Positions 44,555-52,761 of a DNA stretch of 64,000 nucleotides are shown here, piece after piece. The DNA is from Hydrogenothermaceae bacterium (GTDB lineage Bacteria; Aquificota; Aquificia; Aquificales; Hydrogenothermaceae). Under the pieces are notes generated by a model that saw only the letters and a list, made by a program, of their open reading frames with translations, made no database searches and was not told the DNA's origin. The DNA lies in assembly GCA_026418535.1 (NCBI GenBank), contig JAOABC010000003.1, positions 165,879-229,878 of the forward strand, read 5' to 3'. Position 1 is the stretch's first letter, and each line of letters starts with the position of its first letter. A program made the position numbers and the translations under genes.

Positions 44555-45133
44555 TTAAACCTCTAACTTTGGATACTTCTTCTCTTTATCCATTATGTGG
44601 ATATCCTCCACCGCAAACTTGTTATCTTTCAAAAAGTTATACACCTTCAGTGCCTCCTCTTTAGACCTGAACCCAAATACAAGCCCACAGTGAGGATATA
44701 TCTCTTTTGGAACCGGCAGCATAACATAGTTATGGTTAAGATTTTTCTCTGTGAGGAAGTTGTTTGCCCTGATTCCCTCAGCTACAGAGACAAAGGTAAT
44801 TAAAAACCTTGGCTTTTTAGAAGGCAGAAAATCAAGGATATGTTGTATTATATGCAGTTTCACACCTAAGGATATAAACTTCACTTTATCCCAAAGACTC
44901 TCCCCTTTAAAACCTTTTCCTCTCTCTACTACAGCTAAATAGTAACCATTCTCTTCCTTGAACTCTATTAGTTTATTTCCTGTCTCAAAAGACCATACTT
45001 CTATATCTTTCTTGAAAGCCTTGTCATCCGCTAAAACTCTTATCCTTTGACCTACCTCAACCTCTTTTAGCTTTCTTGAAACCAAAGTTAACGGAATTGG
45101 GCAGAATAAACCTCTGGTGTCTACTGTCTCCAT
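44555..45133 (-). CDS. TusA-DUF3343 fusion (sulfur/selenium carrier-like)
   Basis: About 192 residues. The N-terminal TusA/SirA domain has the persulfide-carrying cysteine in VDTRGLFCPIPL (C11). The C-terminal DUF3343-like domain (about 110-185) has FVSVAEGIRANNFLTEKN, an IPxPxEI-like PVPKEIYPHCGL and EEALKVYNFL. DUF3343 proteins are proposed Se/S carriers; fused to TusA, this should shuttle sulfur. The start at 45133 has AAGGAG seven bases before ATG; an ATG at 45154 would run into the hinT stop. Confidence 0.8.
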   Translation of the reverse strand: METVDTRGLFCPIPLTLVSRKLKEVEVGQRIRVLADDKAFKKDIEVWSFETGNKLIEFKEENGYYLAVVERGKGFKGESLWDKVKFISLGVKLHIIQHILDFLPSKKPRFLITFVSVAEGIRANNFLTEKNLNHNYVMLPVPKEIYPHCGLVFGFRSKEEALKVYNFLKDNKFAVEDIHIMDKEKKYPKLEV

Positions 45134-45144
45134 TACTTCTCTCC

Positions 45145-45492
45145 TTATCTGCATATTAGTTTTCCTAAAGGTTCTCCTCCCAACAGATGCCAGTGAACAT
45201 GGAATACCTCTTGCCCTGAATCCGGACCTGTATTTACTATAAGTCTAAACCCTGTTTTATCTATCCCGAATACCTTTGCAATCTCATTTGCCTTTGTTAT
45301 TATGTGTCCTATGAGGTTTTTGTGTCTGCCTTCAAAATAGAGATTGTTTGGTATATGCTCCTTCGGTATCAAGAGGATGTGTACTTTTACCTGAGGTCTT
45401 ATGTCGTGAAAAGCCATCATAACGTCATCTTCATAAACTATATCTGCTGGGATCTCTCTGTTAACGATCTTACAGAATACACACTTATCCAT
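45145..45492 (-). CDS. hinT: HIT-family nucleotide-binding hydrolase
   Basis: A 115-residue HIT protein: CVFCKIVNREIPADIVYED, the fingerprint FHVHWHLLGG (HxHxHxx) near the C-terminus. It hydrolyses nucleoside phosphoramidates (for example AMP-lysine). Normal length. Immediately downstream of the TusA fusion operon start region; the upstream side borders the structured intergenic element. Confidence 0.93.
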   Translation of the reverse strand: MDKCVFCKIVNREIPADIVYEDDVMMAFHDIRPQVKVHILLIPKEHIPNNLYFEGRHKNLIGHIITKANEIAKVFGIDKTGFRLIVNTGPDSGQEVFHVHWHLLGGEPLGKLICR

Positions 45493-45500
45493 CTCTTAAG

Positions 45501-45626
45501 AGCCATTCATCTAAACTGTATAAGTTTAGACGGCTGAGGTATTTGTTATCCGCCTTCTTTAGCTTTCCCTACCCCCAGCAGGCGGTATTTGGGAAAGCCA
45601 TATTTCCTACTCCTACGAAGCAGGAA
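45501..45626. ncRNA. Structured intergenic element with pseudoknot (possible RNA)
   Basis: Between hinT and hflX, in plus-strand coordinates: AGCC 45501-45504 pairs with GGCT 45532-45535 around TCTAAAC 45510-45516 / GTTTAGA 45524-45530. CCGCCT 45550-45555 pairs with AGGCGG 45580-45585, interleaved with GCTTTCCC 45562-45569 / GGGAAAGC 45591-45598, i.e. an H-type pseudoknot. TTCCT 45604-45608 pairs with AGGAA 45622-45626. The strand is not known. No match to a named riboswitch or to 6S, tmRNA or SRP RNA was recognised. A right-end remnant of an IS200/IS605-type element is a possible but unproved origin. Confidence 0.5.
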
Positions 45627-45695
45627 CTAACGACTACTTATACTTTCTAAGTACTCAGATAATCTTTACGATCTTTGTAACAACTTTTACCGGCG

Positions 45696-46793
45696 TCAGT
45701 TGTATTTACTCTCCGATTTTTTTAGAGCATACTTCTTTAGTAAATCGAAAAGTCTACTCAGATTCCATCTTTTTACTGCAGATATATATACCTTATCTTC
45801 CCTTTTATCTTCTTCAATTAAATCCTGAGAAGGTATTAACCTATCAACCTTGTTCATAACTTCTATTATAGTCTTGTTCTCTAACTGTAGTTTTGAGAGT
45901 ATCTTTTCTACCGTATTCTTCTTCTCTTGCCAGTTCTCATCTGATATATCTATTACATGCAGGATCAAGTCGGCGTCTTTTACTTCTTCTAGTGTTGCCA
46001 TGAAGGCATCCATCAGTTCTTGAGGCATATCCTGAACAAATCCAACAGTATCAGTTATAAGAACCTTCTTCTGGATATCCGGAAAGGAGACTTGAGCAGT
46101 TTTAGTGTCTAAGGTGGCAAAGAGCATATCGGACACGAATATATCTTTCTTGGAAAGAGTTTTTAAAAGTGAGGATTTACCGGCATTTGTATACCCTATA
46201 AGGGAAACCTTTAGAAGGTTTGGGTTGTCTTCTCTAGCCTGTCTTTGAACGGCCTTCTGCTTCCTTATCTGGGCAAGTTCTCTCTTTATCTTTACTATTC
46301 TGTCTCTTACCATTCTTGACTTTATCTCTCCTATCTGCTCTCCGGCTCCCCTCGTCTTCATCCCACCTCTAATTCTTGAGAGCTCAACTCCCTTGTTTCC
46401 ATATATCCGGGGAAGTTGGTGCTGAAGATAAGCTAACTCTACCTGTAACTTAGCCTGTTTAGTCTTTGCTCTCTTGAAAAAGATGCGTAAAATCAAGTCT
46501 GTCCTATCAAGGACATCTACTCCTAACATATCCTTTAGGTTAGATATCTGAACAGGAGATAAGTTTACATTGAACACAACAGTATCAGCACTTATCCCTC
46601 TAGCTAACTCTCTTATATCTTGAACTTTCCCTTTACCTATGAAGTAGGCAGGATCTATCTCCTTTCTCTTCTGAAAAACCTTCCCAAGGACCCTACCATC
46701 TGCAGCTCCTACTAGTCCTTCCATCTCCTGGAGAGAAAACTCAAACTCCTTTTCACTCTCTTTTGTTCTTACACCTACTAAGATTGCTCTCAT
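45696..46793 (-). CDS. hflX: GTPase HflX
   Basis: A 365-residue ribosome-splitting GTPase with the HflX N-terminal domain (VQISNLKDMLGVDVLDRTDLIL, GAGEQIGEIKSRMVRDRI) and a G domain: P-loop LIGYTNAGKSSLL (about 199-211), DTVGF and NKVD. It releases stalled or heat-damaged ribosomes. Its start codon overlaps the hfq stop (ATGA), as expected for the conserved miaA-hfq-hflX order. Confidence 0.96.
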   Translation of the reverse strand: MRAILVGVRTKESEKEFEFSLQEMEGLVGAADGRVLGKVFQKRKEIDPAYFIGKGKVQDIRELARGISADTVVFNVNLSPVQISNLKDMLGVDVLDRTDLILRIFFKRAKTKQAKLQVELAYLQHQLPRIYGNKGVELSRIRGGMKTRGAGEQIGEIKSRMVRDRIVKIKRELAQIRKQKAVQRQAREDNPNLLKVSLIGYTNAGKSSLLKTLSKKDIFVSDMLFATLDTKTAQVSFPDIQKKVLITDTVGFVQDMPQELMDAFMATLEEVKDADLILHVIDISDENWQEKKNTVEKILSKLQLENKTIIEVMNKVDRLIPSQDLIEEDKREDKVYISAVKRWNLSRLFDLLKKYALKKSESKYN

Positions 46794-46978
46794 TCAACTA
46801 CTATTGTGCTTATGGCATGCTTGTATATAAGCTGTTGTTGACCATTTACATCTAAGAGTATTGTAAACTGGTCACTATCTAAAATCTTACCAACTATCCT
46901 TGTTCCTCTTATTAAGTAGACGGTAACTTCCTTGTTCTCTTTTCTGTATTCATTAATTATTTCTTCTTGAACATTCAT
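46790..46978 (-). CDS. hfq: RNA chaperone Hfq
   Basis: A 62-residue Sm-like protein: EVTVYLIRGTRIVGKILDSD (Sm1) and LIYKHAISTIVVE (Sm2, with the YKHAIS motif). It binds small RNAs and mRNAs as a hexamer. It lacks a C-terminal tail. AGGAGG lies upstream, and the gene sits between miaA and hflX as in many Gram-negatives. Confidence 0.96.
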   Translation of the reverse strand: MNVQEEIINEYRKENKEVTVYLIRGTRIVGKILDSDQFTILLDVNGQQQLIYKHAISTIVVE

Positions 46979-46982
46979 CCTT

Positions 46983-47084
46983 CTAAACCTCCTGATTTTT
47001 TATTTCTTCAAAGTTTAGGATATCCATATACTCCCACTCTCCATAGGTCGTAGCGTATATATGATTCTTTGTTAGATAGTTCAC
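46983..47084 (-). CDS. Possible 33-residue small protein upstream of hfq
   Basis: A GTG-start reading frame with AGGAGGG six bases upstream, reading NYLTKNHIYATTYGEWEYMD then ILNFEEIKNQEV. It ends four bases before the hfq start, so it would be coupled to hfq. Composition looks coding (aromatic and acidic), but length and the non-ATG start leave it uncertain. No family recognised. Confidence 0.4.
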   Translation of the reverse strand: MNYLTKNHIYATTYGEWEYMDILNFEEIKNQEV

Positions 47085-47252
47085 AATACCCTCCTATATT
47101 TGAAACTACTATCACATCAAACTCATCCTTCAAACTCCCTTTCTTCTTTTTGTTCATATACAATCTGTCAAAACCGGTACTGTTGCAGGTGATATGATAT
47201 CTTCTACTATGGTTCGATGCATAGAATCCTCTTCATAGTCTCTTCTATTATA
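47085..47252 (-). other. Possible decayed reading frame between miaA and hfq
   Basis: Conceptual translation gives protein-like stretches in more than one frame, in order: MEALEEVSIIEETMKRILCI, then TIVEDIISPATVPVLTDC, then SLKDEFDVIVVSNIGG, each broken by stops or frame changes. They could be remains of one gene, in line with the other broken genes here, or chance. No function assigned. Confidence 0.3.
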
Positions 47253-48176
47253 CTAACTTCTTCTAAGGCTTCCATCAGCTCCAAGCTCCTTAATCAACTT
47301 TGCAAGAGTTAAGTTTATATCTTTCTCTTCCAATTTCAATGGTTTAAACTCTGTTCTGTTCTTAAATGTCCGTACCTGTCTTTTAGCAAAGTTTTTTGTA
47401 TTCTTTATTATACTACTTTTTGCATCTTCTAAAGTGGTTCTACTTTCAATATAAGGGATAAGCTCTTTGTATCCTATAGCTTGCATAGCTGTAAGACTAT
47501 CTTTAAGTCCCATCTCAATAAGTTCCTCTACTTCTCTAACTAAACCTTTCTTGAACATCTTTTCAACCCTAAGTTCTATTCGCCTCATCAGATCTTCCTT
47601 ATCTCTCTCTATTACAAAGCCTATAAACCTGTATCTTGCTTTTTTATAGTTGTGGTTCCGTAAAAAGGTAGAGAATGGTTTACCTGTTAGATGGTAAACT
47701 TCAAGGGCTCTTACAATCCTTCTTTTATCGTTCAGATGTACTTTTCTACCATACTCTGGATCTACTTTCAGTAATTCTGAGTATAGGTCTTGATTCTCTC
47801 TTTTGTAAAATTCCTCCCTTATCTTCCAGTTTCCCTCCGGGGCTTCCGCTATGCCGTAGAGGGCTGATTGGATATACAGCCAACTACCTCCAACTAAGAT
47901 CGGTATCTTTCCTCTATGTGCAACACTTTCTACAGATCTATCAAAAGCCTCTACATAGTCTTTGACAGAGAAGTTCTCGGAAGGTAGTACTAAGTCCATA
48001 AGATGGTGGGGAACTCCTTCCATCTCCTCCGGAGTTGGTTTTGCCGTGCCAACATCCATATACTTGTAAATCATCATAGAGTCAGCATTTAATACCTCTC
48101 CGTTGAGCTCTTTCGCAAGTTTTATACCAAGCTCTGTTTTCCCTACTGCTGTAGCTCCTGTTATAACTATCAACAT
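47253..48176 (-). CDS. miaA: tRNA dimethylallyltransferase
   Basis: A 307-residue enzyme that adds an isopentenyl group to A37 of tRNAs reading UNN codons. P-loop GATAVGKTELG (about 7-17), NADSMMIYKYMDVGTAKP, HHLMD, VGGSWLYIQSALYG and MQAIGYKELIPYI match MiaA. First gene of the miaA-hfq-hflX group. Confidence 0.96.
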   Translation of the reverse strand: MLIVITGATAVGKTELGIKLAKELNGEVLNADSMMIYKYMDVGTAKPTPEEMEGVPHHLMDLVLPSENFSVKDYVEAFDRSVESVAHRGKIPILVGGSWLYIQSALYGIAEAPEGNWKIREEFYKRENQDLYSELLKVDPEYGRKVHLNDKRRIVRALEVYHLTGKPFSTFLRNHNYKKARYRFIGFVIERDKEDLMRRIELRVEKMFKKGLVREVEELIEMGLKDSLTAMQAIGYKELIPYIESRTTLEDAKSSIIKNTKNFAKRQVRTFKNRTEFKPLKLEEKDINLTLAKLIKELGADGSLRRS

Positions 48177-48204
48177 TCTTTCTATCTTGTAAAACTCTAG
48201 TAAT

Positions 48205-48210
48205 TATAAT
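48205..48210 (+). promoter_or_regulatory. Extended -10 box just before an SD-less start
   Basis: TATAAT lies 11 bases before the ATG of the IclR-type gene. A start site 6-8 bases downstream would fall at or within a few bases of the ATG, so the mRNA may be leaderless; there is no purine-rich ribosome site. No good -35 was found at 17 bases. Confidence 0.4.
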
Positions 48211-48221
48211 AATATATTCTC

Positions 48222-48893
48222 ATGCAGAAAAAAGGTACTAAAAAATCAATAGAAAAAGCATTAGATCTGCTTGAAGCCCTAAAAAGCCACGAGAGGCTTG
48301 GAGTAACTGAGCTGAGTAATATTCTGGGATTGAACAAAAACAACGTATTCAGACTCCTTGCAACTTTAGAAGTGAAAGGTTTGATAGAGCAGGATGAAGA
48401 GAGTGGAACATACAAACTTGGGACTAAAACTCTATTCCTTGAGTATGCTTATATAAAGAACTTTACAATACTGAACGTAGCAAAACATTTCATAAAAAAT
48501 CTAAGGAACCAGACTAACGAAACTGTCTATCTCTCAATCCTCCATGATAATGAGGTTGTCTACATATACGAGAAGCAGAGCAAAGCTTCCGTTTTGGTCA
48601 GTTCGAGGGTTGCAAAGAGGTTTCCTGCTCTAGAGGTTGCTAGCGGAAGAGCCATCCTGAGGGCAAAGAGAGAGAGTGGAGAGATCTTTGAATGTGATGT
48701 TGAGAATTTTGAGAAAGAGGTATCAGAGATAGCCACAGTCATAAGAGACGAATCAGATCATCCTGTAGCTTCTCTTTCCATAGTGGCTCCTGTAAGTAGA
48801 CTTAATAAAAGTAACTGTGATGGTCTGATGAAGCATTATCTACTAACCACTGCAAAGGAAATATCAAACATATCTAAGATAGATCTTCCTTAA
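48222..48893 (+). CDS. IclR-family transcriptional regulator
   Basis: A 223-residue regulator: N-terminal winged helix (SIEKALDLLEALKSHERLG and TELSNILGLNKNNVFRLLATLE, about 8-55) and C-terminal effector domain (about 75-220) with TNETVYLSILHDNEVVYIYE, FPALEVASGRAIL and PVASLSIVAPVSRL. It is read toward aroC, 18 bases downstream, so it probably controls an operon with aroC or responds to a related metabolite. The effector is unknown. Confidence 0.88.
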   Translation: MQKKGTKKSIEKALDLLEALKSHERLGVTELSNILGLNKNNVFRLLATLEVKGLIEQDEESGTYKLGTKTLFLEYAYIKNFTILNVAKHFIKNLRNQTNETVYLSILHDNEVVYIYEKQSKASVLVSSRVAKRFPALEVASGRAILRAKRESGEIFECDVENFEKEVSEIATVIRDESDHPVASLSIVAPVSRLNKSNCDGLMKHYLLTTAKEISNISKIDLP

Positions 48894-48911
48894 AATCTTT
48901 TGGAGGAATAG

Positions 48912-50084
48912 ATGTTTAGGTTTCTAAATGCCGGAGAATCCCATGGTAAGGCTTTAACTGTTATAGTAGACGGTTATCCATCTAACGTCAAGGTCGATAA
49001 GAACAAAATAGACCAAGAACTTTCAAGGAGACAGAAAGGCTATGGTCGTGGTGGAAGGATGCAGATTGAGAAAGACACAGTGGAGATTATATCTGGGATA
49101 AGGTTCGGTATCTCTCTTGGAACACCTATAACTCTGCTTGTGAAAAACAGAGACTGGGAGAATTGGACAGATATAATGGATCCAGAGGGAAAACCAACAC
49201 AAAAGAAGCAGATAGTAGAACCTCGCCCGGGACATGCCGATTTAGTTGGTGGTATAAAGTATGGGTTTTACGACTTGAGGAATATACTAGAGAGAGCTTC
49301 CGCTCGGGAGACGACTACAAGGGTGGCTGTTGGAGCCTTGTGTAAAATCCTACTTGAAGATGTAGGAATAAATATAGGAAGCTATATTCTATCTATTGGA
49401 GAGATGAGGTTAGAAGAGAGAGACTATGGAAGTCTCTCGCTAGAAGAGAGGTTTGCCAATGCTGAAATGTCAGAGCTTAGATTGGCTGTAGCCGGAAAAG
49501 ACGAAGAGTTCAAGGATTACATAGATAGAGCAAAGAAAGAGGGAGAAAGCTTAGGAGGTATCTTTGAAATATACGCAACAGGAGTTCCTATTGGACTTGG
49601 AAGCTACAGTCAGTGGGACAGTAGATTAGATGGGAAGATAGCCCAGGCAGTAATGAGTATACAGGCTATAAAAGGTGTTGAGATAGGTCAGGGATTTGCC
49701 CTAGCTTCAAAAGTAGGCTCTATGGCTCACGATGAGATATTTTGGGAAGAAGATAGAGGCTTTTACAGGAAGACAAATAGAGCCGGCGGATTAGAAGGTG
49801 GTATGACAAATGGAGAGCCTATCATAGTCAGAGCTGGAATGAAACCTATACCAACCCTTATGAGACAGAAATCTCTCCAGTCTGTTAACGTTGTAACAAA
49901 AGAGCCGTTTGTAGCAGCAAAGGAAAGGTCAGATATCACAGCTGTTCCTGCTGCTGCAGTAGTTGCTGAGAGTATGCTCGCTTTTGTTTTAGTAAGGGAG
50001 ATTTTAGAAAAGTTTGGAAGTGATAACTGGATACATATAAAGCAAAGAATAGAGGAATACAGAGAGTACACAAGAAGATACTAG
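48912..50084 (+). CDS. aroC: Chorismate synthase
   Basis: A 390-residue flavin-dependent enzyme, last common step of aromatic amino-acid synthesis. Motifs: FLNAGESHGKALTVIVDGYP, RRQKGYGRGGRM, EPRPGHADLVGGIKYGFYD, LERASARETTTRVAVGAL, GLEGGMTNGEPIIVRAGMKP and VAAKERSDITAVPA. Length normal. Confidence 0.97.
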   Translation: MFRFLNAGESHGKALTVIVDGYPSNVKVDKNKIDQELSRRQKGYGRGGRMQIEKDTVEIISGIRFGISLGTPITLLVKNRDWENWTDIMDPEGKPTQKKQIVEPRPGHADLVGGIKYGFYDLRNILERASARETTTRVAVGALCKILLEDVGINIGSYILSIGEMRLEERDYGSLSLEERFANAEMSELRLAVAGKDEEFKDYIDRAKKEGESLGGIFEIYATGVPIGLGSYSQWDSRLDGKIAQAVMSIQAIKGVEIGQGFALASKVGSMAHDEIFWEEDRGFYRKTNRAGGLEGGMTNGEPIIVRAGMKPIPTLMRQKSLQSVNVVTKEPFVAAKERSDITAVPAAAVVAESMLAFVLVREILEKFGSDNWIHIKQRIEEYREYTRRY

Positions 50085-50093
50085 GAGAGTAAT

Positions 50094-51188
50094 TTGAAGG
50101 TTCTGCAGGTAGTGGATGGGACAGGTTGGGGTGGAACAAAGGAGCAGGTTTATCTAATAACCAGAGAGTTGAAGAAGAAAAGTGTTGATGTCCAAATAGC
50201 ACTAAACCAGAACTACCATCAGATGATAGAAAAGCTGAAACTTTACGAAGTTCCTATACATTTCTTTGAGGAGGATAAACCAAACCCAAGATACAGATGG
50301 TCCAACTACAGAAGATTGATAGATATAGTAAATAGAGGCAGATTTGATATAGTAGTAGCAAACTCTCCAAAAGCAATGGACTACGTAGCCCTCTGTAGCT
50401 ATTTTTTTAAACCAAAGCCTAAGATCGTAGCAGTTAGAAGGTCCGGAAGGGTTCCATCTCTCCTATCAAAGTATCTTAAGTACAGTAAAGCAGACAGGAT
50501 AGTTGTGGTTTCTGAGGATGTTAGAGGTTTGTTGGAAAAAGTCGGTTTTTTCCCGGATAGATTGGTAACCATAAAAAGTGGAGTAGACCTATCCCGCTTT
50601 AAACCAGATAGAGAAAAAAGATCCATCATAAGAGAAAGGCTTAGGATAAAGGAAGATACAAAACTGTTTATAAACGTTGCAAACTGGCAACTACAGGTGA
50701 AAGCCCAAGATAAACTTGTTGAGGTGTTTGCCAAACTTGGATGTTCAAACTGTTGCCTTCTATTGGTGGGACTAGACACAGACAAGTATGCTACAGAATT
50801 TGCAGACAAGTTTGGTATAGCAGATAAGGTTATTGGACTTGGGTTTAGAGAAGACATCCCTGAACTTCTGAACGCATCTGATTTTTTCTTGTTATCCTCA
50901 AACCTGGAAGGAATAGCAGGGTCTTTACTTCAAGCAATGGCATGTGGAAGGGTTGTTCTATCTACACTTGCAGGAGGAATAGGAGAGTATTTAAAGGATG
51001 GATACAACGGCTTTAGTGTAGCGGTCAGGGATTTTGATAACTTCTTAAAAAAGTTGAACATACTACTAAACTTACCTGAAGAGGAGTACAGGAGAATTTC
51101 AGAAAATGCCCTTAAGACAGCTATGGAGTATTCAATAGAAAAGACAGCTGAAGGCTACATCAAACTCTTCGAGGAACTACTCAAGTGA
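50094..51188 (+). CDS. Glycosyltransferase family 4
   Basis: A 364-residue GT-B glycosyltransferase. The N-terminal domain starts VLQVVDGTGWGGTKEQVYLI; the donor domain has FINVANWQLQVKAQDKLVEV, ASDFFLLSSNLEGIAGSLLQAMACG and the TTG start (AGGAG 6-7 bases upstream, 9 bases after the aroC stop). The E-x7-E motif is EGIAGSLLQ. Overlaps the next gene by four bases. The product is probably an envelope glycan. Confidence 0.82.
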   Translation: MKVLQVVDGTGWGGTKEQVYLITRELKKKSVDVQIALNQNYHQMIEKLKLYEVPIHFFEEDKPNPRYRWSNYRRLIDIVNRGRFDIVVANSPKAMDYVALCSYFFKPKPKIVAVRRSGRVPSLLSKYLKYSKADRIVVVSEDVRGLLEKVGFFPDRLVTIKSGVDLSRFKPDREKRSIIRERLRIKEDTKLFINVANWQLQVKAQDKLVEVFAKLGCSNCCLLLVGLDTDKYATEFADKFGIADKVIGLGFREDIPELLNASDFFLLSSNLEGIAGSLLQAMACGRVVLSTLAGGIGEYLKDGYNGFSVAVRDFDNFLKKLNILLNLPEEEYRRISENALKTAMEYSIEKTAEGYIKLFEELLK

Positions 51189-52219
51189 GTAAAATCTTCA
51201 TCATTTATTATCATCATATACTCAAAGGTTGGGGACCTGATGTATACTATAAAACCTTTGACAGAGAAGTGTCTTTCTTAAAAAGCAGGTACAGAATAAT
51301 AACCCTCGATGATGTTTTTGAATACATATCCTCCGGAAAATTGCCAGAGAGAGACTGTGTAGCAGTTACTTTTGACGACGGTTATCTAAGTAACTACGTA
51401 TACGCTTACCCAATACTAAAGAAACACGGTGTCAGGGCAACTGTGTTTCCTATAAGCTCAAGGATTTTGAGGGAGGAAACCGTAAGACCATCCTTGGAAG
51501 ACTACTGGAAAGGAAAAGTCTCCTTTAGAGAACTACACAAAACCCCAACTATGGCGGAAGCAAATTTAAAATACCTCCGAGAAGGTAGAAGTGAAGATTT
51601 TTTATCCGTAGGGGAGCTTTTGAGGATGAAGGATGTGTTTGATATCGGAGGGCACGCTTCCGTCCATTGTAGAGTCTTTTACCAAGAGAAGCTTGAAGAC
51701 TTTTTTGATGGTAAGAATGGACATTGGAGCTTTCTGTATGCTTACGAAGAAGAGCCTCAGATAGGTTTTCCCATCTTTCCCTCAAGGAACAATATAGCAG
51801 TTAAAAGAGGATTCTTAAGGAGAGAAGTTAAAGATTTTATAAAGTCTATTGATAAGGAATTCTTTAAACAGAAGGGTTGGAAGGAGGTTCTTAGAGAAGA
51901 ACTGAGTAAGAATTTTACCTCCTTACTGTGTTTTGAGACAGAAGAGGAGAAAGAAAAGAGAGTTTACGAAGAACTACAGAGTTCTAAAAGGGATCTTGAG
52001 AGTCTGCTTGGGGTAAGAATATACCACTTTGCTTATCCTTTTGGTCATTATGACGATAAACTTGTTGAGATTACGTCTAGAATTTTTAGAACCGGTTTCA
52101 CAACAGAGAAAGGTGTGGTTAAATCGAATACTAGCCTACTTCAGATACCTAGGATAGCCGTCGCAAAGGATATAGGAAGTTTTATCGGAATACTCTTAAA
52201 GGTAAAGTTTATCTACTAA
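51185..52219 (+). CDS. Polysaccharide deacetylase (NodB homology)
   Basis: A 344-residue carbohydrate esterase. The catalytic start is CVAVTFDDGYLSNYVYAYPIL (TFDDGY), the second motif GGHASVHCR (His-x3-His), and the C-terminal half has FAYPFGHYDD. No signal peptide was seen. The start codon is GTG, overlapping the previous stop by four bases. It may deacetylate a sugar made with the neighbouring glycosyltransferase. Confidence 0.82.
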   Translation: MSKIFIIYYHHILKGWGPDVYYKTFDREVSFLKSRYRIITLDDVFEYISSGKLPERDCVAVTFDDGYLSNYVYAYPILKKHGVRATVFPISSRILREETVRPSLEDYWKGKVSFRELHKTPTMAEANLKYLREGRSEDFLSVGELLRMKDVFDIGGHASVHCRVFYQEKLEDFFDGKNGHWSFLYAYEEEPQIGFPIFPSRNNIAVKRGFLRREVKDFIKSIDKEFFKQKGWKEVLREELSKNFTSLLCFETEEEKEKRVYEELQSSKRDLESLLGVRIYHFAYPFGHYDDKLVEITSRIFRTGFTTEKGVVKSNTSLLQIPRIAVAKDIGSFIGILLKVKFIY

Positions 52220-52761
52220 AATCTTTCCAGATCTTCCTTCTCTTGATCTATATAGCTCTTTGCCATGATCCTACTTTTATATTCTATGTAGTCTTGGTTT
52301 TTCCATATATACCGGAAAGTTGTAAGGTATCCTACAAAGGCTGTTGTGTGGAAAGCAAGCTGAACCGGGGACATCAGACCTTCATCAAAGAAAAAGCTTA
52401 AAATCTCCGATACTATTATGGCAAAGAATAAAAATAGGAATGTGACTCCGTATGCTAACGTTACCCTCCTGTTCCAAATAAACTCTTTTTCAGAGTAGAG
52501 TTTCTCTATATGCTGTCTCATATCTTGGGTAATATCAGAGCTTAAAGAGCTGTCTTTCATCTTTAAAATAAGTACAACGCTACCACTAAAGACCGTTGTT
52601 GTTATGACTATCCAGATAGATTTATAGAAGTCTGGTTTATCACTGAAGATATCGTATTTGAACAGGAAATTTATGATACTCAGTCCAAGCAAGAGGAGAA
52701 AAGTGTAAGAGAGGAAGGATACACTTAAAAATAGTACCTTCTTTTTAAGCATCATAACCAC
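52216..52761 (-). CDS. Membrane protein downstream of corA
   Basis: A 181-residue protein with four hydrophobic segments (about 8-30, 45-65, 100-125, 133-155) and a charged C-terminus. It overlaps corA by ten bases and converges on the deacetylase gene with a four-base overlap. No family recognised. It may modulate CorA. Confidence 0.6.
   Translation of the reverse strand: MVMMLKKKVLFLSVSFLSYTFLLLLGLSIINFLFKYDIFSDKPDFYKSIWIVITTTVFSGSVVLILKMKDSSLSSDITQDMRQHIEKLYSEKEFIWNRRVTLAYGVTFLFLFFAIIVSEILSFFFDEGLMSPVQLAFHTTAFVGYLTTFRYIWKNQDYIEYKSRIMAKSYIDQEKEDLERF

Noticed and set aside
45640..45695. Hammerhead-like CTGA...GAAA in the hflX-hinT gap (minus strand)
   Set aside because: The catalytic core does not fit: the required CTGANGA and the helix II closing pairs are missing.
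48197..48415. 72-codon minus-strand ORF overlapping the IclR gene start
   Set aside because: Antisense to a conserved helix-turn-helix; no ribosome site.
49023..50202. Minus-strand ORFs across aroC (70, 102 and 88 codons)
   Set aside because: All antisense to invariant chorismate synthase motifs.
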